A program made the position numbers and the translations under genes. Positions 41,596 to 51,258 of a stretch of DNA of 64,000 bases are shown in pieces (within the stretch, counting starts at the first letter, position 1; every line of letters starts with the position of its first letter). This DNA comes from 66-474 sp044464225 (lineage in GTDB: Bacteria; Pseudomonadota; Gammaproteobacteria; Xanthomonadales; Rhodanobacteraceae). Under the pieces are notes generated by a model. That model saw only the letters and a program-made list of their open reading frames with translations. It had not been told where the DNA came from and did not search any database. The DNA lies in the NCBI GenBank assembly GCA_044464225.1, contig JBIQLN010000004.1, positions 1 to 64,000 on the forward strand, written 5' to 3'.

Positions 41596-42579
41596 ATGCG
41601 TCGATGCTTGGCCAACGTGATGCTCGCCGGCTTGGGCCTGGCCCTGCCGCTGTGGGCGTTCGGCCAGACGACGATGCCGGTGATTCCGGCGGTGCAACAG
41701 CCCCAGCCTGCCAAGAAGGACGCTGCCACGGCACCGGTGTGGCAGCGGGACGGCAACACGCTTTCGGTGACGGCGGGGGGCCACACCGCGGCCACGGTGC
41801 CCACCGCGACGCCGCTGGACGGTCAGTTGCATGCCACCGGCGCTGGCGTGCATTTCACCACCAAGCCCGGCATTACCGCCCATGCCAACGTCCGTGAGAT
41901 CCGCTGGGCGCCGCTGGCGCTGGCGTGTGGGGCGCCGTTACCCGGGGTGCCGGTGAATCCGGCATGCGTCAGTCCGCTGGCCGACGGCGTGCAACGAGGC
42001 GAAGTGGGAGCCGGCTTTGCCGGCCCCGTCGGCAAGTTCGACGTTTCCGTCGGGCAATCGCACAGCACGTCTGCGACGGCGCCTGCGCTGGACCGGCGTG
42101 CGGCCCTGCCACGGGTGCTGCCCGCAGACGGTGGCGCCGACGTCGCGGCGCCGCTTTGGTTCCGCAACAGCACGGCCACCAGCATCAGCGCGAAGGGCCA
42201 GTTGGACGTGGCGCCGAACACGAGCCTGGACCTCGGCGCAAGCGTGGGCCGGGTGAAATTCCTGCCGGGTTCGGGTTTGGCCGCCGATGACACGGTCGAC
42301 CAGACCACGCTCAGCCTGGGCATCCGCCACGGGGCGGTCCGCGGATCCATCGTCGGCCACGTCCTGGAGCCCAATCTGCCGGGGGCCGCGCTGGATCAGA
42401 ACCAGCGCTGGAGCGGCATCGACCTCGGCATCAGCGTGCGCCTGCCGTGGCGCGGCGAACTGAATTTCGGCGCGCAGAACGTGTGGAGTTCCGGCCGCTC
42501 GCCGCTGCTGTTCGGGCCTGGCGCCGCCGCGCCTGACCAGGGGCGCGTGCCGTATGTGCAATATCACCAGGACCTGTAG
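41596..42579 (+). CDS. exported, probably outer-membrane beta-barrel protein
   Basis: 327 residues; I do not recognise a named family. A signal peptide covers 1-23 (MRRCLANVMLAGLGLALPLWAFG, cut before QTT). The mature protein has a Pro/Thr/Ala-rich start. It then has alternating polar/hydrophobic stretches such as TSISAKGQLDVAPNTSLDLG, TTLSLGIRHGAVRGSIVGHV and SGIDLGISVRLPWRGELNFG, as in beta-barrels, and ends VQYHQDL. Two cysteines (about 114 and 127) may form a periplasmic disulfide. It is followed after 52 bp by the TPR/2OG oxygenase gene in the same direction, suggesting a link to the island. Confidence 0.65.
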   Translation: MRRCLANVMLAGLGLALPLWAFGQTTMPVIPAVQQPQPAKKDAATAPVWQRDGNTLSVTAGGHTAATVPTATPLDGQLHATGAGVHFTTKPGITAHANVREIRWAPLALACGAPLPGVPVNPACVSPLADGVQRGEVGAGFAGPVGKFDVSVGQSHSTSATAPALDRRAALPRVLPADGGADVAAPLWFRNSTATSISAKGQLDVAPNTSLDLGASVGRVKFLPGSGLAADDTVDQTTLSLGIRHGAVRGSIVGHVLEPNLPGAALDQNQRWSGIDLGISVRLPWRGELNFGAQNVWSSGRSPLLFGPGAAAPDQGRVPYVQYHQDL

Positions 42580-42631
42580 CGCTCGGCCGCGCGGGCTTTG
42601 TCACGCTTCCGTATCACGGTTGCCCTGACGA

Positions 42632-44308
42632 GTGACGGTTGAGCGGCAGGCGCCGATCGGGCAGGCTGCGCGGGTGAATTCGTCCTTCCTGGCCAATCTC
42701 CCTGGAATCCTCGAGAAATCGGCCGGCCTGCTCCAGGCGGGGCGCTACGGGGATGCGGCCTCCGCATTGCGGGAAGCGCTGGACCTCGCTCCTGCAAATC
42801 CCGCGGTGGCCGGTGCGGTGGCCCGCCTTTCCACCTTGGCGCGAACCTGGTTGACGCTCGGGCAGGTCGATGCTGCCCTGGACGCACTTGCGCCGCTTGC
42901 CGACTCGGCACATGCCGACGGAACGTTGCTGATGCTTTACGGCCACGCCCTGATGTCGGCGGGCCGGAAGGACGCCGCCGAAGCCGTTTTGCGGCGGTGG
43001 CGGGCGAGGGATCCGGGCAACCGCGAGGCGGCCTTGAGGCTCGCGGCCGTGCTTTCCGACAACGGCAAGGCGGCCGAAGCCGAAGCGGTCATAAGGACGA
43101 TCGCCACCGGCAGGGAGGGCGCCGACGTGGCATTCGTGCTGGGGCGCGCCTTGCTCGAACAGGCCCGCTTCGACGAAGCCGAAATCCAGTTTCGGAAAGT
43201 GGTGCAAGCCCGACCGGACCATCAGATCGCGCACGGAAACCTGATGGAGCTCGCATGGATGCGCACCGGCGACGTACGAGAGGCGAGTCGTGAAATCGAC
43301 AAGGCCTTGCAAGTCCGCGCTGACTCGCAGGGCCTCCGCATCACCAAGGCACGCTTGCTGACGTCCGCACGGCTGCCGAGAGAAGCGCTTGCCGAAATCG
43401 AAGCCGGGCTTGATCTGGCACCCTCGGCTCCCGCCCTGTTGGCGGCCGCGGCCAACATCGCGCTCGATTTCGACGGAGCGCGCGCGCTGCATTACGCGAG
43501 GCGGCTGCATGCCATCACCCCGAACGACCGCACTGCCCAGGTCGCCGTGGGCAATGGGTTGTTGGCCACGGGTCGGGCCCGGGAAGCCCTGGCGATCGCC
43601 GAGGCGCTCCATGATTCGGATCCCACCGACGGCCGGGCCTTGGCGATGAAGGCCGATACGTTGCGCATGCTGGGCGACCCGCGCTACCGCGAGTTGCTGG
43701 ACTACCAACACCTCGTCCGAGCCGAGCCGATCGACGTGCCCCCCGGCTGGAGCGACCTCGATGCCTATCTTGCCGAGCTGGTCGCGGATCTGGAGCGTGC
43801 ACATGTCCTGCGCGCCCACCCCGTGGGGAACTCCTTGCGCGGGGGGAGCCAGATTCAATTGGTGCCGCGGAATTCGCCGCTCGCGTCGATCCGCGCCTTT
43901 CCCCAAGCCATTGACGGGCCGATCCGTCGTTACATGCAGGCCATCGGCGCCGGTGGCGACCCCATGCGCCGGCGCAATACCGGACGATATGCCCTTGGCG
44001 GCATCTGGTCGGTGCGACTGCGTCCGAACGGGTTTCATGTCTGCCACTACCATCCCCAGGGGTGGATGTCTTCGGCCTGCTACCTGCATCTGCCGCCTGC
44101 GGTCGGACAAGGAGGGGAAGGTTGGCTGAAATTTGGTGAACCGGCCTTTCCGACAACCCCTTCGCTGGAACCGGAATATTTCGTGAAGCCGAGCCCGGGG
44201 CTGCTCGTCCTGTTCCCGTCATACATGTGGCATGGCACGGTCCCCTTCTCCGGCCCGCCTCAGGACCGCCGCCTGACCGTCGCCTTCGACGCGGTGCCGG
44301 AGCCCTGA
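42632..44308 (+). CDS. TPR protein with C-terminal 2OG-Fe(II) oxygenase domain
   Basis: 558 residues, no signal peptide. Residues ~20-370 are tetratricopeptide-type helical repeats (LLQAGRYGDAASALREALDLAPANPA and similar). The C-terminal ~190 residues match the putative 2OG-Fe(II) oxygenase domain often fused to TPRs: FHVCHYHPQGWMSSACYLHL carries the first metal ligands, the distal His is in FPSYMWHGTVPF, and the 2OG-binding Arg is in DRRLTVAFD. Such enzymes hydroxylate proteins or small molecules; the substrate is unknown. I give the GTG at 42632; a GTG at 42674 is equally possible since neither has a good ribosome-binding site. Same direction as the TonB receptor 320 bp away. Confidence 0.8.
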   Translation: MTVERQAPIGQAARVNSSFLANLPGILEKSAGLLQAGRYGDAASALREALDLAPANPAVAGAVARLSTLARTWLTLGQVDAALDALAPLADSAHADGTLLMLYGHALMSAGRKDAAEAVLRRWRARDPGNREAALRLAAVLSDNGKAAEAEAVIRTIATGREGADVAFVLGRALLEQARFDEAEIQFRKVVQARPDHQIAHGNLMELAWMRTGDVREASREIDKALQVRADSQGLRITKARLLTSARLPREALAEIEAGLDLAPSAPALLAAAANIALDFDGARALHYARRLHAITPNDRTAQVAVGNGLLATGRAREALAIAEALHDSDPTDGRALAMKADTLRMLGDPRYRELLDYQHLVRAEPIDVPPGWSDLDAYLAELVADLERAHVLRAHPVGNSLRGGSQIQLVPRNSPLASIRAFPQAIDGPIRRYMQAIGAGGDPMRRRNTGRYALGGIWSVRLRPNGFHVCHYHPQGWMSSACYLHLPPAVGQGGEGWLKFGEPAFPTTPSLEPEYFVKPSPGLLVLFPSYMWHGTVPFSGPPQDRRLTVAFDAVPEP

Positions 44309-44627
44309 ATGCCAACTGAGCGCCTCGACGCGCATTAACACTGTTTTTACGAAATGGGGTAGGATCGGCATGTCGGCGTCTTCGCATGCGAAGCGCCGAT
44401 GGACCGAGGAGGGCAGATTTTCAGGGTTGCCCCGGGCGAAAACTTCCATCCCGGGATCACGACCAAGGGCGCATGCCGCGGCTTGCCCGTGTGACGCGGG
44501 GATTCCAAACGGGTTACAAAGTTGTTAGCATGCGGCCTGCCGAGGGTTCCAGTGAGGCCTCGTCGGCGTTTCTGACGGGGACCTTTCCCGAAACTGTTTC
44601 ACACATCTACAACGTTTGGAGAGTGCA
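44309..44627 (+). other. leader/promoter region of the TonB-dependent receptor
   Basis: 319 bp without a gene. A possible promoter is TTCCAA (44503-44508), 17 bp, TAGCAT (44526-44531). It overlaps the near-palindrome TTACAAAGTTGTTA (44514-44527) and the 9-mer TTGTTAGCA (44522-44530) shared with the barrel gene promoter. A stem TCGGCATGTCGGCGTCTTCG...CGAAGCGCCGA lies around 44367-44399. No clear terminator follows the oxygenase gene. Confidence 0.35.
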
Positions 44628-47621
44628 ATGAGACTCGACCGCAGTGAGCTGTCCAAGGCCGTGCAAACGGCCCTTTCGCTGGGTGCTGTCGCCGCCGTGG
44701 GGGTTGCCGGTTCTGCTTTCGCGCAGAACACCACTACGACCCAGAGCGACCAGAACCAACCGCAAACCCTGCAGACCATCGTGGTCACGGGTTCGCACAT
44801 TCGCCGCGTGGATTTGGAAACCGACAACCCGGTGGTCGCCGTCACGGCCCAGCAGATCCAGTCGACCGGTGCGCTGACACTGGGTGACGTCATCGAGAAG
44901 CTGCCGGTGGTTAGCGGTGGTCTGCAGAATCCGTCCGTCAACAACGGCGGTGGCAGTGGCTCGACCCTGATCGGCTTGCGTGGTCTCGGCCAAAGCCGCA
45001 CCCTGGTTCTGGTCGACGGTCAACGCATCAACAACAAGGACCTGAACTCGATCCCGACGATTGCGGTGGAACGCGTCGAAGTGCTGACCAGCGGCGCATC
45101 GGCCATTTACGGTTCCGACGCGATCGGCGGTGTGGTCAACTTCATCTTGAAGTCCAACTACCAGGGCGCGCAGTTCACGGCCAGCTACGGCATCTCCGAC
45201 CACGACGACGGCGCGCGCAAGGGCGGCAGCTTCCTGTTCGGCCAGACGTCGGACAAGGGCAGCATCCTCGCCGGTATCAGCTACAACAAGTTCGACGCCA
45301 TCATGCAGTCGAATCGCCCGTTCTCGGCCAACGTGCAGACGGTCACCACCACTGACGGTCACGTGATCTATCCGATCTACGCCGGTACCAGCTTCAATCT
45401 GCGTGACAGCGTCATCTTGGGCAACAACACGGCATTGGCTGCGAAGTTCGGCTGCGCGACCGGTACCACGCTGTCGTTGAACCAGGGTTCGTTCGATGCC
45501 GGCACCAGCCCGACCGGCCCTGGCGACTACCATTGCATCACCGCCGAGGACGCCTACAACTTCGCCGGCGTCAACTACATCCTGACTCCGCAGGAGCGCA
45601 CCAACGCGTTCTTGAAGGGCGTCTATCACCTGAGCGACAACGTCGACTTCTACGCGACGGTCTATCACAACAAGACCAGTTCCGCGTTCCAGTTGGCGCC
45701 AGCCGTGTTCGGCGTGCCCACCACGGGTGTCCTGACCGTTTCCAAGGACAGCTACTACAACCCGTTTGGCGTGGACTTCTCGCCGAGCGGCGCGGACATC
45801 CGCCTGCGCATGGCGCCGGTGGGCAACCGCCGGGCGCAGAACGGCAACACCACCGACCAGATCATGACCGGCTTCCGTGGCAACTTCAACATCATGGATC
45901 GGAACTGGTCGTGGGACGTGGGCTATGATTTCGGCCACACGTCCACGGTGAATACCATCCTTGGCCTGCCGAACCAGGCGGCCATCCTGCCGGGTATTGC
46001 GAATCCTTCGGCGCTCGATCCGGCCACCGGTCAGGTCGTTTGCCTCCAGGACATCAACGGCGGCTTCGGCGATGACAACGTCATTGCCAACTGCACCCCG
46101 TGGGATCCGTTCAACCTCAACTCGCCCATCACCAAGCAGGTGCTGGGTCAGGCGGGTGCACCGGCGATCATCGACACGTACGGCATGGAACGCACCATGC
46201 ACGCCGACATCAGTGGCGGCTTGTTCGACCTGCCGGCCGGCACCATGCAGCTTGCCGCTGGCGTGTCCTATCGCAAGGAATACACCAACAACACCGTGGG
46301 CACCGCGATCCTTCTGGATACGGCCACCGGTACCTGCCAGTTGGGCAGCCAGTGCTCGGCGCACCTGCAGGGTGGGTACAACGTCAAGGAAGCGTACGCG
46401 GAGTTGTATCTCCCGCTGCTCAAGGACCTGCCGTTCGTGAACAGCCTGAACGTCACCCTGAGCGATCGTTTCTCCAAGTACTCGACCTTCGGCAGCACCA
46501 ACAACTGGAAGATCGGCGTTGAATGGCGGCCGATCGAAGACCTGCTGCTGCGCGGCACCACCGCCAGCGTCTTCCGTGCTCCGACCATCGGCGACATCTT
46601 CCAGGCCCCGGTCAGCAGCGCGCCCTTCCTGGCGCACGACCCCTGCGACAACATCACCGTGGCCAACCCGGCGTGCGCAGGCGTGCCCCTCGACGGAACG
46701 TTCCTGAACAACGCCGAGCAGTTCCGCAGTGACGGTTCGAAGAACCCGAACGGCGCACAGCAGCTTTCGGCGCTGGTGTCCGGTTCCCAGGCCGCTGGAT
46801 TCCCGCTGGGGCCGGAACTCGGCAAGTCGTTCGACTTCGGCGTGGTGTACTCGCCGCACTTCGTGCCCGGTCTGTCGGCCAGCGTCGACTTCTGGCGCAT
46901 CTACCTCAATGACACGATCACGGGCGCAGGCGTGCAGACGGTGCTGAACCAGTGCTTCGCCGGCAACCTCGCATACTGCCCGCTGATCACCCGTGTGCAG
47001 TCCGGCCCGAATGCCGGCCAGATCCAGCGCATGACCCAGCCGACGGTGAACCTCGGCCGCACCGACATCAAGGGTGTGGACTTCGCCGCGAATTACCGTC
47101 TGCCGCAGTTCGCCTTCGGCCAGTTCAACATCGGTCTGCAGGCGACCTACATGTCGCAGGTCAAGATCCAGACCGTGCCGGGTTCGGACACCAACACCGT
47201 ACTGCAAGGTGCGGGCGTCATGGGTTGGTTCGGTTCGGGCCTGCAAAGCGTCTGCCCGTTCTCGGCCGGTGGCATGTGCTTCTATCCGCGCGTTCGCGGC
47301 CAGCTCAGTGTGGATTGGCAGCTCGGTCCGTGGAGTGCCGGCTGGCGCATGCGGGGTACCAGCCCGTTCCGGATGGCTGATTCGCCGGCCGGTCGTTCCA
47401 TCGAGAACCTCGATCGGTACGGTACGTACATCTACAGCGACCTGAACCTCGGGTACAACATCCAGCCGATCAACACGATGGTCGAGGCCGGTATCAACAA
47501 CGTGTTCGACAAGCAGCCGCCGTTCCTTGGTGGTGGCCGTTCGCTGAACTCGAACACCGATCCGGCTGACTTCGACACCATCGGCCGGTACTACTGGGCC
47601 CGTGTGACGGTCAAGTTCTGA
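44628..47621 (+). CDS. TonB-dependent outer-membrane receptor
   Basis: 997 residues. Signal peptide 1-32 (cut after GSAFA). The TonB-box region is QTIVVTGSHIRR near 49. The plug domain is about 55-180, with NPVVAVTAQQIQSTGALTLG and AIYGSDAIGGVVNFILK. A large beta-barrel ends in Phe (RVTVKF), the usual outer-membrane assembly signal. Paired extracellular-loop cysteines are present. The size and the Asn/Gln-rich loops fit the big carbohydrate- or peptide-type receptors common in Lysobacterales rather than small siderophore receptors. GGAGAG precedes the ATG at 44628. A strong terminator follows, then five TPR-sulfotransferase genes. The ligand is unknown. Confidence 0.95.
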   Translation: MRLDRSELSKAVQTALSLGAVAAVGVAGSAFAQNTTTTQSDQNQPQTLQTIVVTGSHIRRVDLETDNPVVAVTAQQIQSTGALTLGDVIEKLPVVSGGLQNPSVNNGGGSGSTLIGLRGLGQSRTLVLVDGQRINNKDLNSIPTIAVERVEVLTSGASAIYGSDAIGGVVNFILKSNYQGAQFTASYGISDHDDGARKGGSFLFGQTSDKGSILAGISYNKFDAIMQSNRPFSANVQTVTTTDGHVIYPIYAGTSFNLRDSVILGNNTALAAKFGCATGTTLSLNQGSFDAGTSPTGPGDYHCITAEDAYNFAGVNYILTPQERTNAFLKGVYHLSDNVDFYATVYHNKTSSAFQLAPAVFGVPTTGVLTVSKDSYYNPFGVDFSPSGADIRLRMAPVGNRRAQNGNTTDQIMTGFRGNFNIMDRNWSWDVGYDFGHTSTVNTILGLPNQAAILPGIANPSALDPATGQVVCLQDINGGFGDDNVIANCTPWDPFNLNSPITKQVLGQAGAPAIIDTYGMERTMHADISGGLFDLPAGTMQLAAGVSYRKEYTNNTVGTAILLDTATGTCQLGSQCSAHLQGGYNVKEAYAELYLPLLKDLPFVNSLNVTLSDRFSKYSTFGSTNNWKIGVEWRPIEDLLLRGTTASVFRAPTIGDIFQAPVSSAPFLAHDPCDNITVANPACAGVPLDGTFLNNAEQFRSDGSKNPNGAQQLSALVSGSQAAGFPLGPELGKSFDFGVVYSPHFVPGLSASVDFWRIYLNDTITGAGVQTVLNQCFAGNLAYCPLITRVQSGPNAGQIQRMTQPTVNLGRTDIKGVDFAANYRLPQFAFGQFNIGLQATYMSQVKIQTVPGSDTNTVLQGAGVMGWFGSGLQSVCPFSAGGMCFYPRVRGQLSVDWQLGPWSAGWRMRGTSPFRMADSPAGRSIENLDRYGTYIYSDLNLGYNIQPINTMVEAGINNVFDKQPPFLGGGRSLNSNTDPADFDTIGRYYWARVTVKF

Positions 47622-47648
47622 TCGACTGATCCAAAGCTTCACCCTTCG

Positions 47649-47682
47649 GGGCCGCACGGGTATCCTCGTGCGGCCCTTTTTT
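47649..47682 (+). terminator. intrinsic terminator after TonB-dependent receptor
   Basis: Perfect 10-bp GC stem (GGGCCGCACG with CGTGCGGCCC), 8-nt loop, then TTTTTT at 47677-47682. It ends just 19 bp before the next start codon. Confidence 0.95.
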
Positions 47683-47701
47683 GTTCGACACTCGATTTGA
47701 A

Positions 47702-49549
47702 ATGGCACAAGACAGCGTGATCGATCCCATCGTTGCCGCCGTGCAGGCCGGCAACCTCGGGGAAGCCGAACGGCTTTGCCGCTCGGCGCTGGAGCAGGAC
47801 CCCGGCCATCCCGATGCTCTGCTGCTGCTGGGCATGGTCCTCCAGCGCCAGCAGCGACCGCGCGAGGCCCTGGTACCGTTCGCGCGGCTGACGGAGATAT
47901 TCCCCCAGGACAGCGCCCACTGGGCCAATTACGCATCGGCACTGCATCGCGTCGGGGACCTTGAAGCGGCGCGCGGCGCTCTCGAAAAGGCCGTTGCAGG
48001 GGCGGCCGACGAGACGGGGCAACTGGAACAACTGGGCCGGCTGTGCCTGGAATTGGGTCATCCCCGGGCGGCGCGTACGGCGCTGCTGCGCGCGAGCGAG
48101 CAAGAGCCCGACAACGCCAGCCTCCACATCCAGGCTGCACGTGCGTCGGTCGAGTGCCACGACATCAGTGCGGGCGACCTGCTGTTGCCGTGGCGTGAGT
48201 GGTTGCCACTCCCCGACGACCTGCTGCTGGAACTGGCGGATTTGCTGACGCAGGTCAGCGAACAGTGGGATGCGCTCGAAATTCTCGAGGATCTCGCAAA
48301 GCGCAAGCCGACCGACTGGGCAATCCAGTTGCTGTTGGCGAAGGTGTACGAGCGGGTCAACCAGCCGGGCCAGGCCGAGGCCAAATTGGAGTGGATCGCG
48401 GCCATGCAGCCGGCAGGGGATACTCCCTGGATCCGGCAGGAACTGGACATCCAGCGTGCCCAGCTGGCCGCACGCAGAGGCGACCATGCCTTCGCCCGAA
48501 CCCTGCTGGCGAATGCGGGACCACGCTCCCACGCGGACGCCGGATATCATTTTTTGCTGGCCAAGGCGTGCGACCGGGTGGGTGATGCGCCAGCAGCGAT
48601 GGGCGCTTTGGAAACCGCGCATGCCCTGCAAATCGAAGACCTGCGCGCGTCCAACTCGCATCTGCTGGAACCGGGGGCGCCCTTGTTGCCGGGCGTCGAT
48701 GCTTTCGTCAGCGAGTCCGATTATCGCGAATGGCCGACGTTGCGGGCTCCCGATGCGGAGCAGTCACCGGTCTTCGTGGTGGGCTTTCCGCGCTCCGGTA
48801 CCACGCTGCTGGAGCAGATGCTGGACGCCCACCCGCGCCTGCAGTCGATGGACGAGCGGCCATTCCTCAACATACTCGCGGGCCAGCTACATGCCGTGGG
48901 AATCGATGTCCCGGAGGACCTGGGGAAGCTCACCCAACGCGACTGCGATGAGCTGCGCAAGGGCTACGTGCTCATGGGCTGCCGAAAGATTGCGCGGCGC
49001 TGGGATGTGCGTCTCGTGGACAAGAACCCGCTGAACATGTTGTGGCTGCCCATGCTTCATCGGCTGTTCCCGCATGCCAAGATCATCCTCGCCATACGGC
49101 ATCCCTGCGACGTCATCTGGAGCTGCTACCTGCAGAACTTCCGCGCTGCCCCCCTTGCAGCGGCATGCAGGTCGCTGGGCCATCTGGCCCATGCATACGT
49201 GGCAGCCATGCGGTACTGGCTGCACCACGTGCAGGTGTTCCATCCAGACGTGCTGGTGTCGCGGTACGAGGACCTGGTGGCCAACGCACCGGTGCACATG
49301 CGAAAGATCGCCGGATTCCTTGGCCTCGAGGATGCCGACGCGATGGGGTCATTTGCCGCGCGCGCGCGCGAAAAAGGGTTCATCAAGACGCCGAGCTATA
49401 CGCAGGTGATCGAACCCATCAACGCGCGCAGCGTGAGCCACTGGCTGCAATACCGCCCGTTTTTCGAGGAGGTGCTGCCGATCGTCCAGCCGATGCTCGA
49501 GCATTGGGGGTACGACGAGCGGTCCACGCCACTCAGTGCGGTGACGTGA
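47702..49549 (+). CDS. TPR-sulfotransferase 1
   Basis: 615 residues, no signal peptide. TPR-like helical repeats cover about 5-320. The C-terminal PAPS-dependent sulfotransferase domain (about 350-610) has the 5'-phosphosulfate loop VVGFPRSGTTLLEQML near 365, VDKNPLNMLWLPML near 445 and the 3'-phosphate segment IILAIRHPCDVIWSCYLQNF near 463. It differs from the other four in its C-terminal part (INARSVSHWLQYRPFFEEVL). ATG 47702 lies 19 bp beyond the receptor terminator; there is little space for a promoter. The stop is 1 bp from the next start. Acceptor unknown; such domains resemble tyrosylprotein or glycan sulfotransferases. Confidence 0.88.
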   Translation: MAQDSVIDPIVAAVQAGNLGEAERLCRSALEQDPGHPDALLLLGMVLQRQQRPREALVPFARLTEIFPQDSAHWANYASALHRVGDLEAARGALEKAVAGAADETGQLEQLGRLCLELGHPRAARTALLRASEQEPDNASLHIQAARASVECHDISAGDLLLPWREWLPLPDDLLLELADLLTQVSEQWDALEILEDLAKRKPTDWAIQLLLAKVYERVNQPGQAEAKLEWIAAMQPAGDTPWIRQELDIQRAQLAARRGDHAFARTLLANAGPRSHADAGYHFLLAKACDRVGDAPAAMGALETAHALQIEDLRASNSHLLEPGAPLLPGVDAFVSESDYREWPTLRAPDAEQSPVFVVGFPRSGTTLLEQMLDAHPRLQSMDERPFLNILAGQLHAVGIDVPEDLGKLTQRDCDELRKGYVLMGCRKIARRWDVRLVDKNPLNMLWLPMLHRLFPHAKIILAIRHPCDVIWSCYLQNFRAAPLAAACRSLGHLAHAYVAAMRYWLHHVQVFHPDVLVSRYEDLVANAPVHMRKIAGFLGLEDADAMGSFAARAREKGFIKTPSYTQVIEPINARSVSHWLQYRPFFEEVLPIVQPMLEHWGYDERSTPLSAVT

Positions 49550-49550
49550 C

Positions 49551-51212
49551 ATGGGGCTCGACGACCGGTTGTTCGAACCGCCCGTGGCGGACGCGGAGAA
49601 GGTGGAGGCACGGCTCGCGGGACTGTCGCCGCAGCTCCGGGCCATCATCCAGCGCGCAGGGGATGCACTGGCAGCAGATGATCTGCATGCAGGGCAGCAG
49701 GCATTGGCGAGCGCGTTGGCCGTCGCCCCCGCGCAGCCGGATGTCTTGAGGTTGTATGGCCTCCTGCTCGCGCGGATGGGGAACCATCACGCAGCGGCAG
49801 CGAACTTCGAGGCTGCACTGCGCGGTGCGCCGGATGACGCAGTGACGTTCTGGCAATACGCTCGAGCCTGTGAAGATGACGGCAGGCTTGCCGCCGCTTT
49901 CGATTTGCGGCGACGCGCCATCGAAAGCCTGCCGCAGTCCCCGCTGGCCTGGCTGGATCTGGGCGAACACCTGTTTGCCCACGCGAGCGCCGAGGCGGCG
50001 CTTGCCCCGCTGGAACGGGCAACGCAGCTGGCGCCGCAGTTCGCGCCCGGGCTGCTGAAACTCGGCAGCGCGTATTTGGCGTGCGGTCGCGCGGAGGATG
50101 CCGCGCGGCTTATCCGCCAGGCGATCCAGGTCGATCCCGCCTTCGTGCCTGCCTGGGTCGCCCTGGTTGATACGAAAACATTCCGGATGAGCGCGGCTGA
50201 AATGCAGCAGGTGCGCGCGTTGTTGGGCGACTCGTCGGCCCTCCTGCCTGGTGAGCGTACCGCTTTGCAGTTCGCCCTGGCCCTCGCTTGCGAGCGCCAG
50301 GGAAACTACGAAGAAGCCTGGCAGCGACTGGTGAAAGCCAACGCTGCTCGCAAGGGCGAATTGCCGCCATGGGACGCCGAACGCTTTCGCCTGCAGGAAC
50401 GGCAGTCGGATGAGGTGTTCAGCCGCTTTCAAACACGGTCGATCGACCCCCAGCTTGGCTCGGAGGTGGTGTTCATCGTGGGTCTGCCGCGCTCGGGAAC
50501 CACCCTGGTCGAGCAGATCCTCTCGTCCCACCCGGACGTGACAGGTGCCGGGGAATTGGCGGCCCTGCCGCAGGTGCTGACTGACGAGTCCACCCGCTTG
50601 CGACGGCGCTACCCGGAGTGGGTCCTCGACGCAAGCGCCCAGGACTGGCAGCGGCTGGGCATGCAGTACCTGGAATCGACACGAGGCGCGCGGGAGGGTC
50701 GGCCGCGGTTTACCGACAAGCTTCCAAGCAACTGGCGCGCGCTGGGGGCGATACGTGCAATGTTGCCGGGGGCGCGCGCGGTGATTTGCCGGCGCGACCC
50801 GCTCGAGAATTGCTGGTCCTGCTTCAAGCAATACTTCGCGAAGGGCTGGGAATTCACCAACGATATCGATCACCTCGGGCTCTTCTGGCGGGCATTCGAC
50901 CATGCCGCCAGCCAATGGGCGCGGCGCGCGCCGGCATGGGTCCGGGAACAAAACTACGAAATGCTGACCGGCGATCCGGAATCCGAAATTCGCGCCTTGC
51001 TTGGATTTTGCGGGTTGCCATTCGACGATGCCTGCCTGCGCCCGCATGAATCGCGCCGCAGCGTCCGCACCCTGAGCGCCGCCCAAGTGCGCGAGCCCAT
51101 GCACGAAGCTCGTGTCGTCGCCGCGAACTACGGTGCGTTGCTGGATCCATTGCGATCGGCACTCGGGTTGTCGACGCCAGCGGAACCGGCCACCGGTGTC
51201 GCCCGAACGTAA
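49551..51212 (+). CDS. TPR-sulfotransferase 2
   Basis: 553 residues. TPR repeats fill about 25-270 (ALAVAPAQPDVLRLYGLLLARMG type units). The sulfotransferase domain (about 300-540) has FIVGLPRSGTTLVEQILSSHP near 310, FTDKLPSNW near 386 and VICRRDPLENCWSCFKQYF near 407, and closes with GALLDPLRSALGL. It is clearly closest to TPR-sulfotransferase 4 in the same cluster. The start lies one base after the preceding stop, so the two are translationally linked. Gene 3 converges with it 46 bp away, with no obvious terminator between. Confidence 0.88.
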   Translation: MGLDDRLFEPPVADAEKVEARLAGLSPQLRAIIQRAGDALAADDLHAGQQALASALAVAPAQPDVLRLYGLLLARMGNHHAAAANFEAALRGAPDDAVTFWQYARACEDDGRLAAAFDLRRRAIESLPQSPLAWLDLGEHLFAHASAEAALAPLERATQLAPQFAPGLLKLGSAYLACGRAEDAARLIRQAIQVDPAFVPAWVALVDTKTFRMSAAEMQQVRALLGDSSALLPGERTALQFALALACERQGNYEEAWQRLVKANAARKGELPPWDAERFRLQERQSDEVFSRFQTRSIDPQLGSEVVFIVGLPRSGTTLVEQILSSHPDVTGAGELAALPQVLTDESTRLRRRYPEWVLDASAQDWQRLGMQYLESTRGAREGRPRFTDKLPSNWRALGAIRAMLPGARAVICRRDPLENCWSCFKQYFAKGWEFTNDIDHLGLFWRAFDHAASQWARRAPAWVREQNYEMLTGDPESEIRALLGFCGLPFDDACLRPHESRRSVRTLSAAQVREPMHEARVVAANYGALLDPLRSALGLSTPAEPATGVART

Positions 51213-51258
51213 GGCAAAGTGCGGGCCTTGCCGCCGGCCGGCTGTTCGTCGATGCCCG

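Noticed and set aside
44607..48140. 1177-codon minus-strand open frame across the TonB receptor
   Set aside because: Antisense shadow of the receptor and the first sulfotransferase in GC-rich DNA; no domains, and the sense frame has a signal peptide, plug and barrel.
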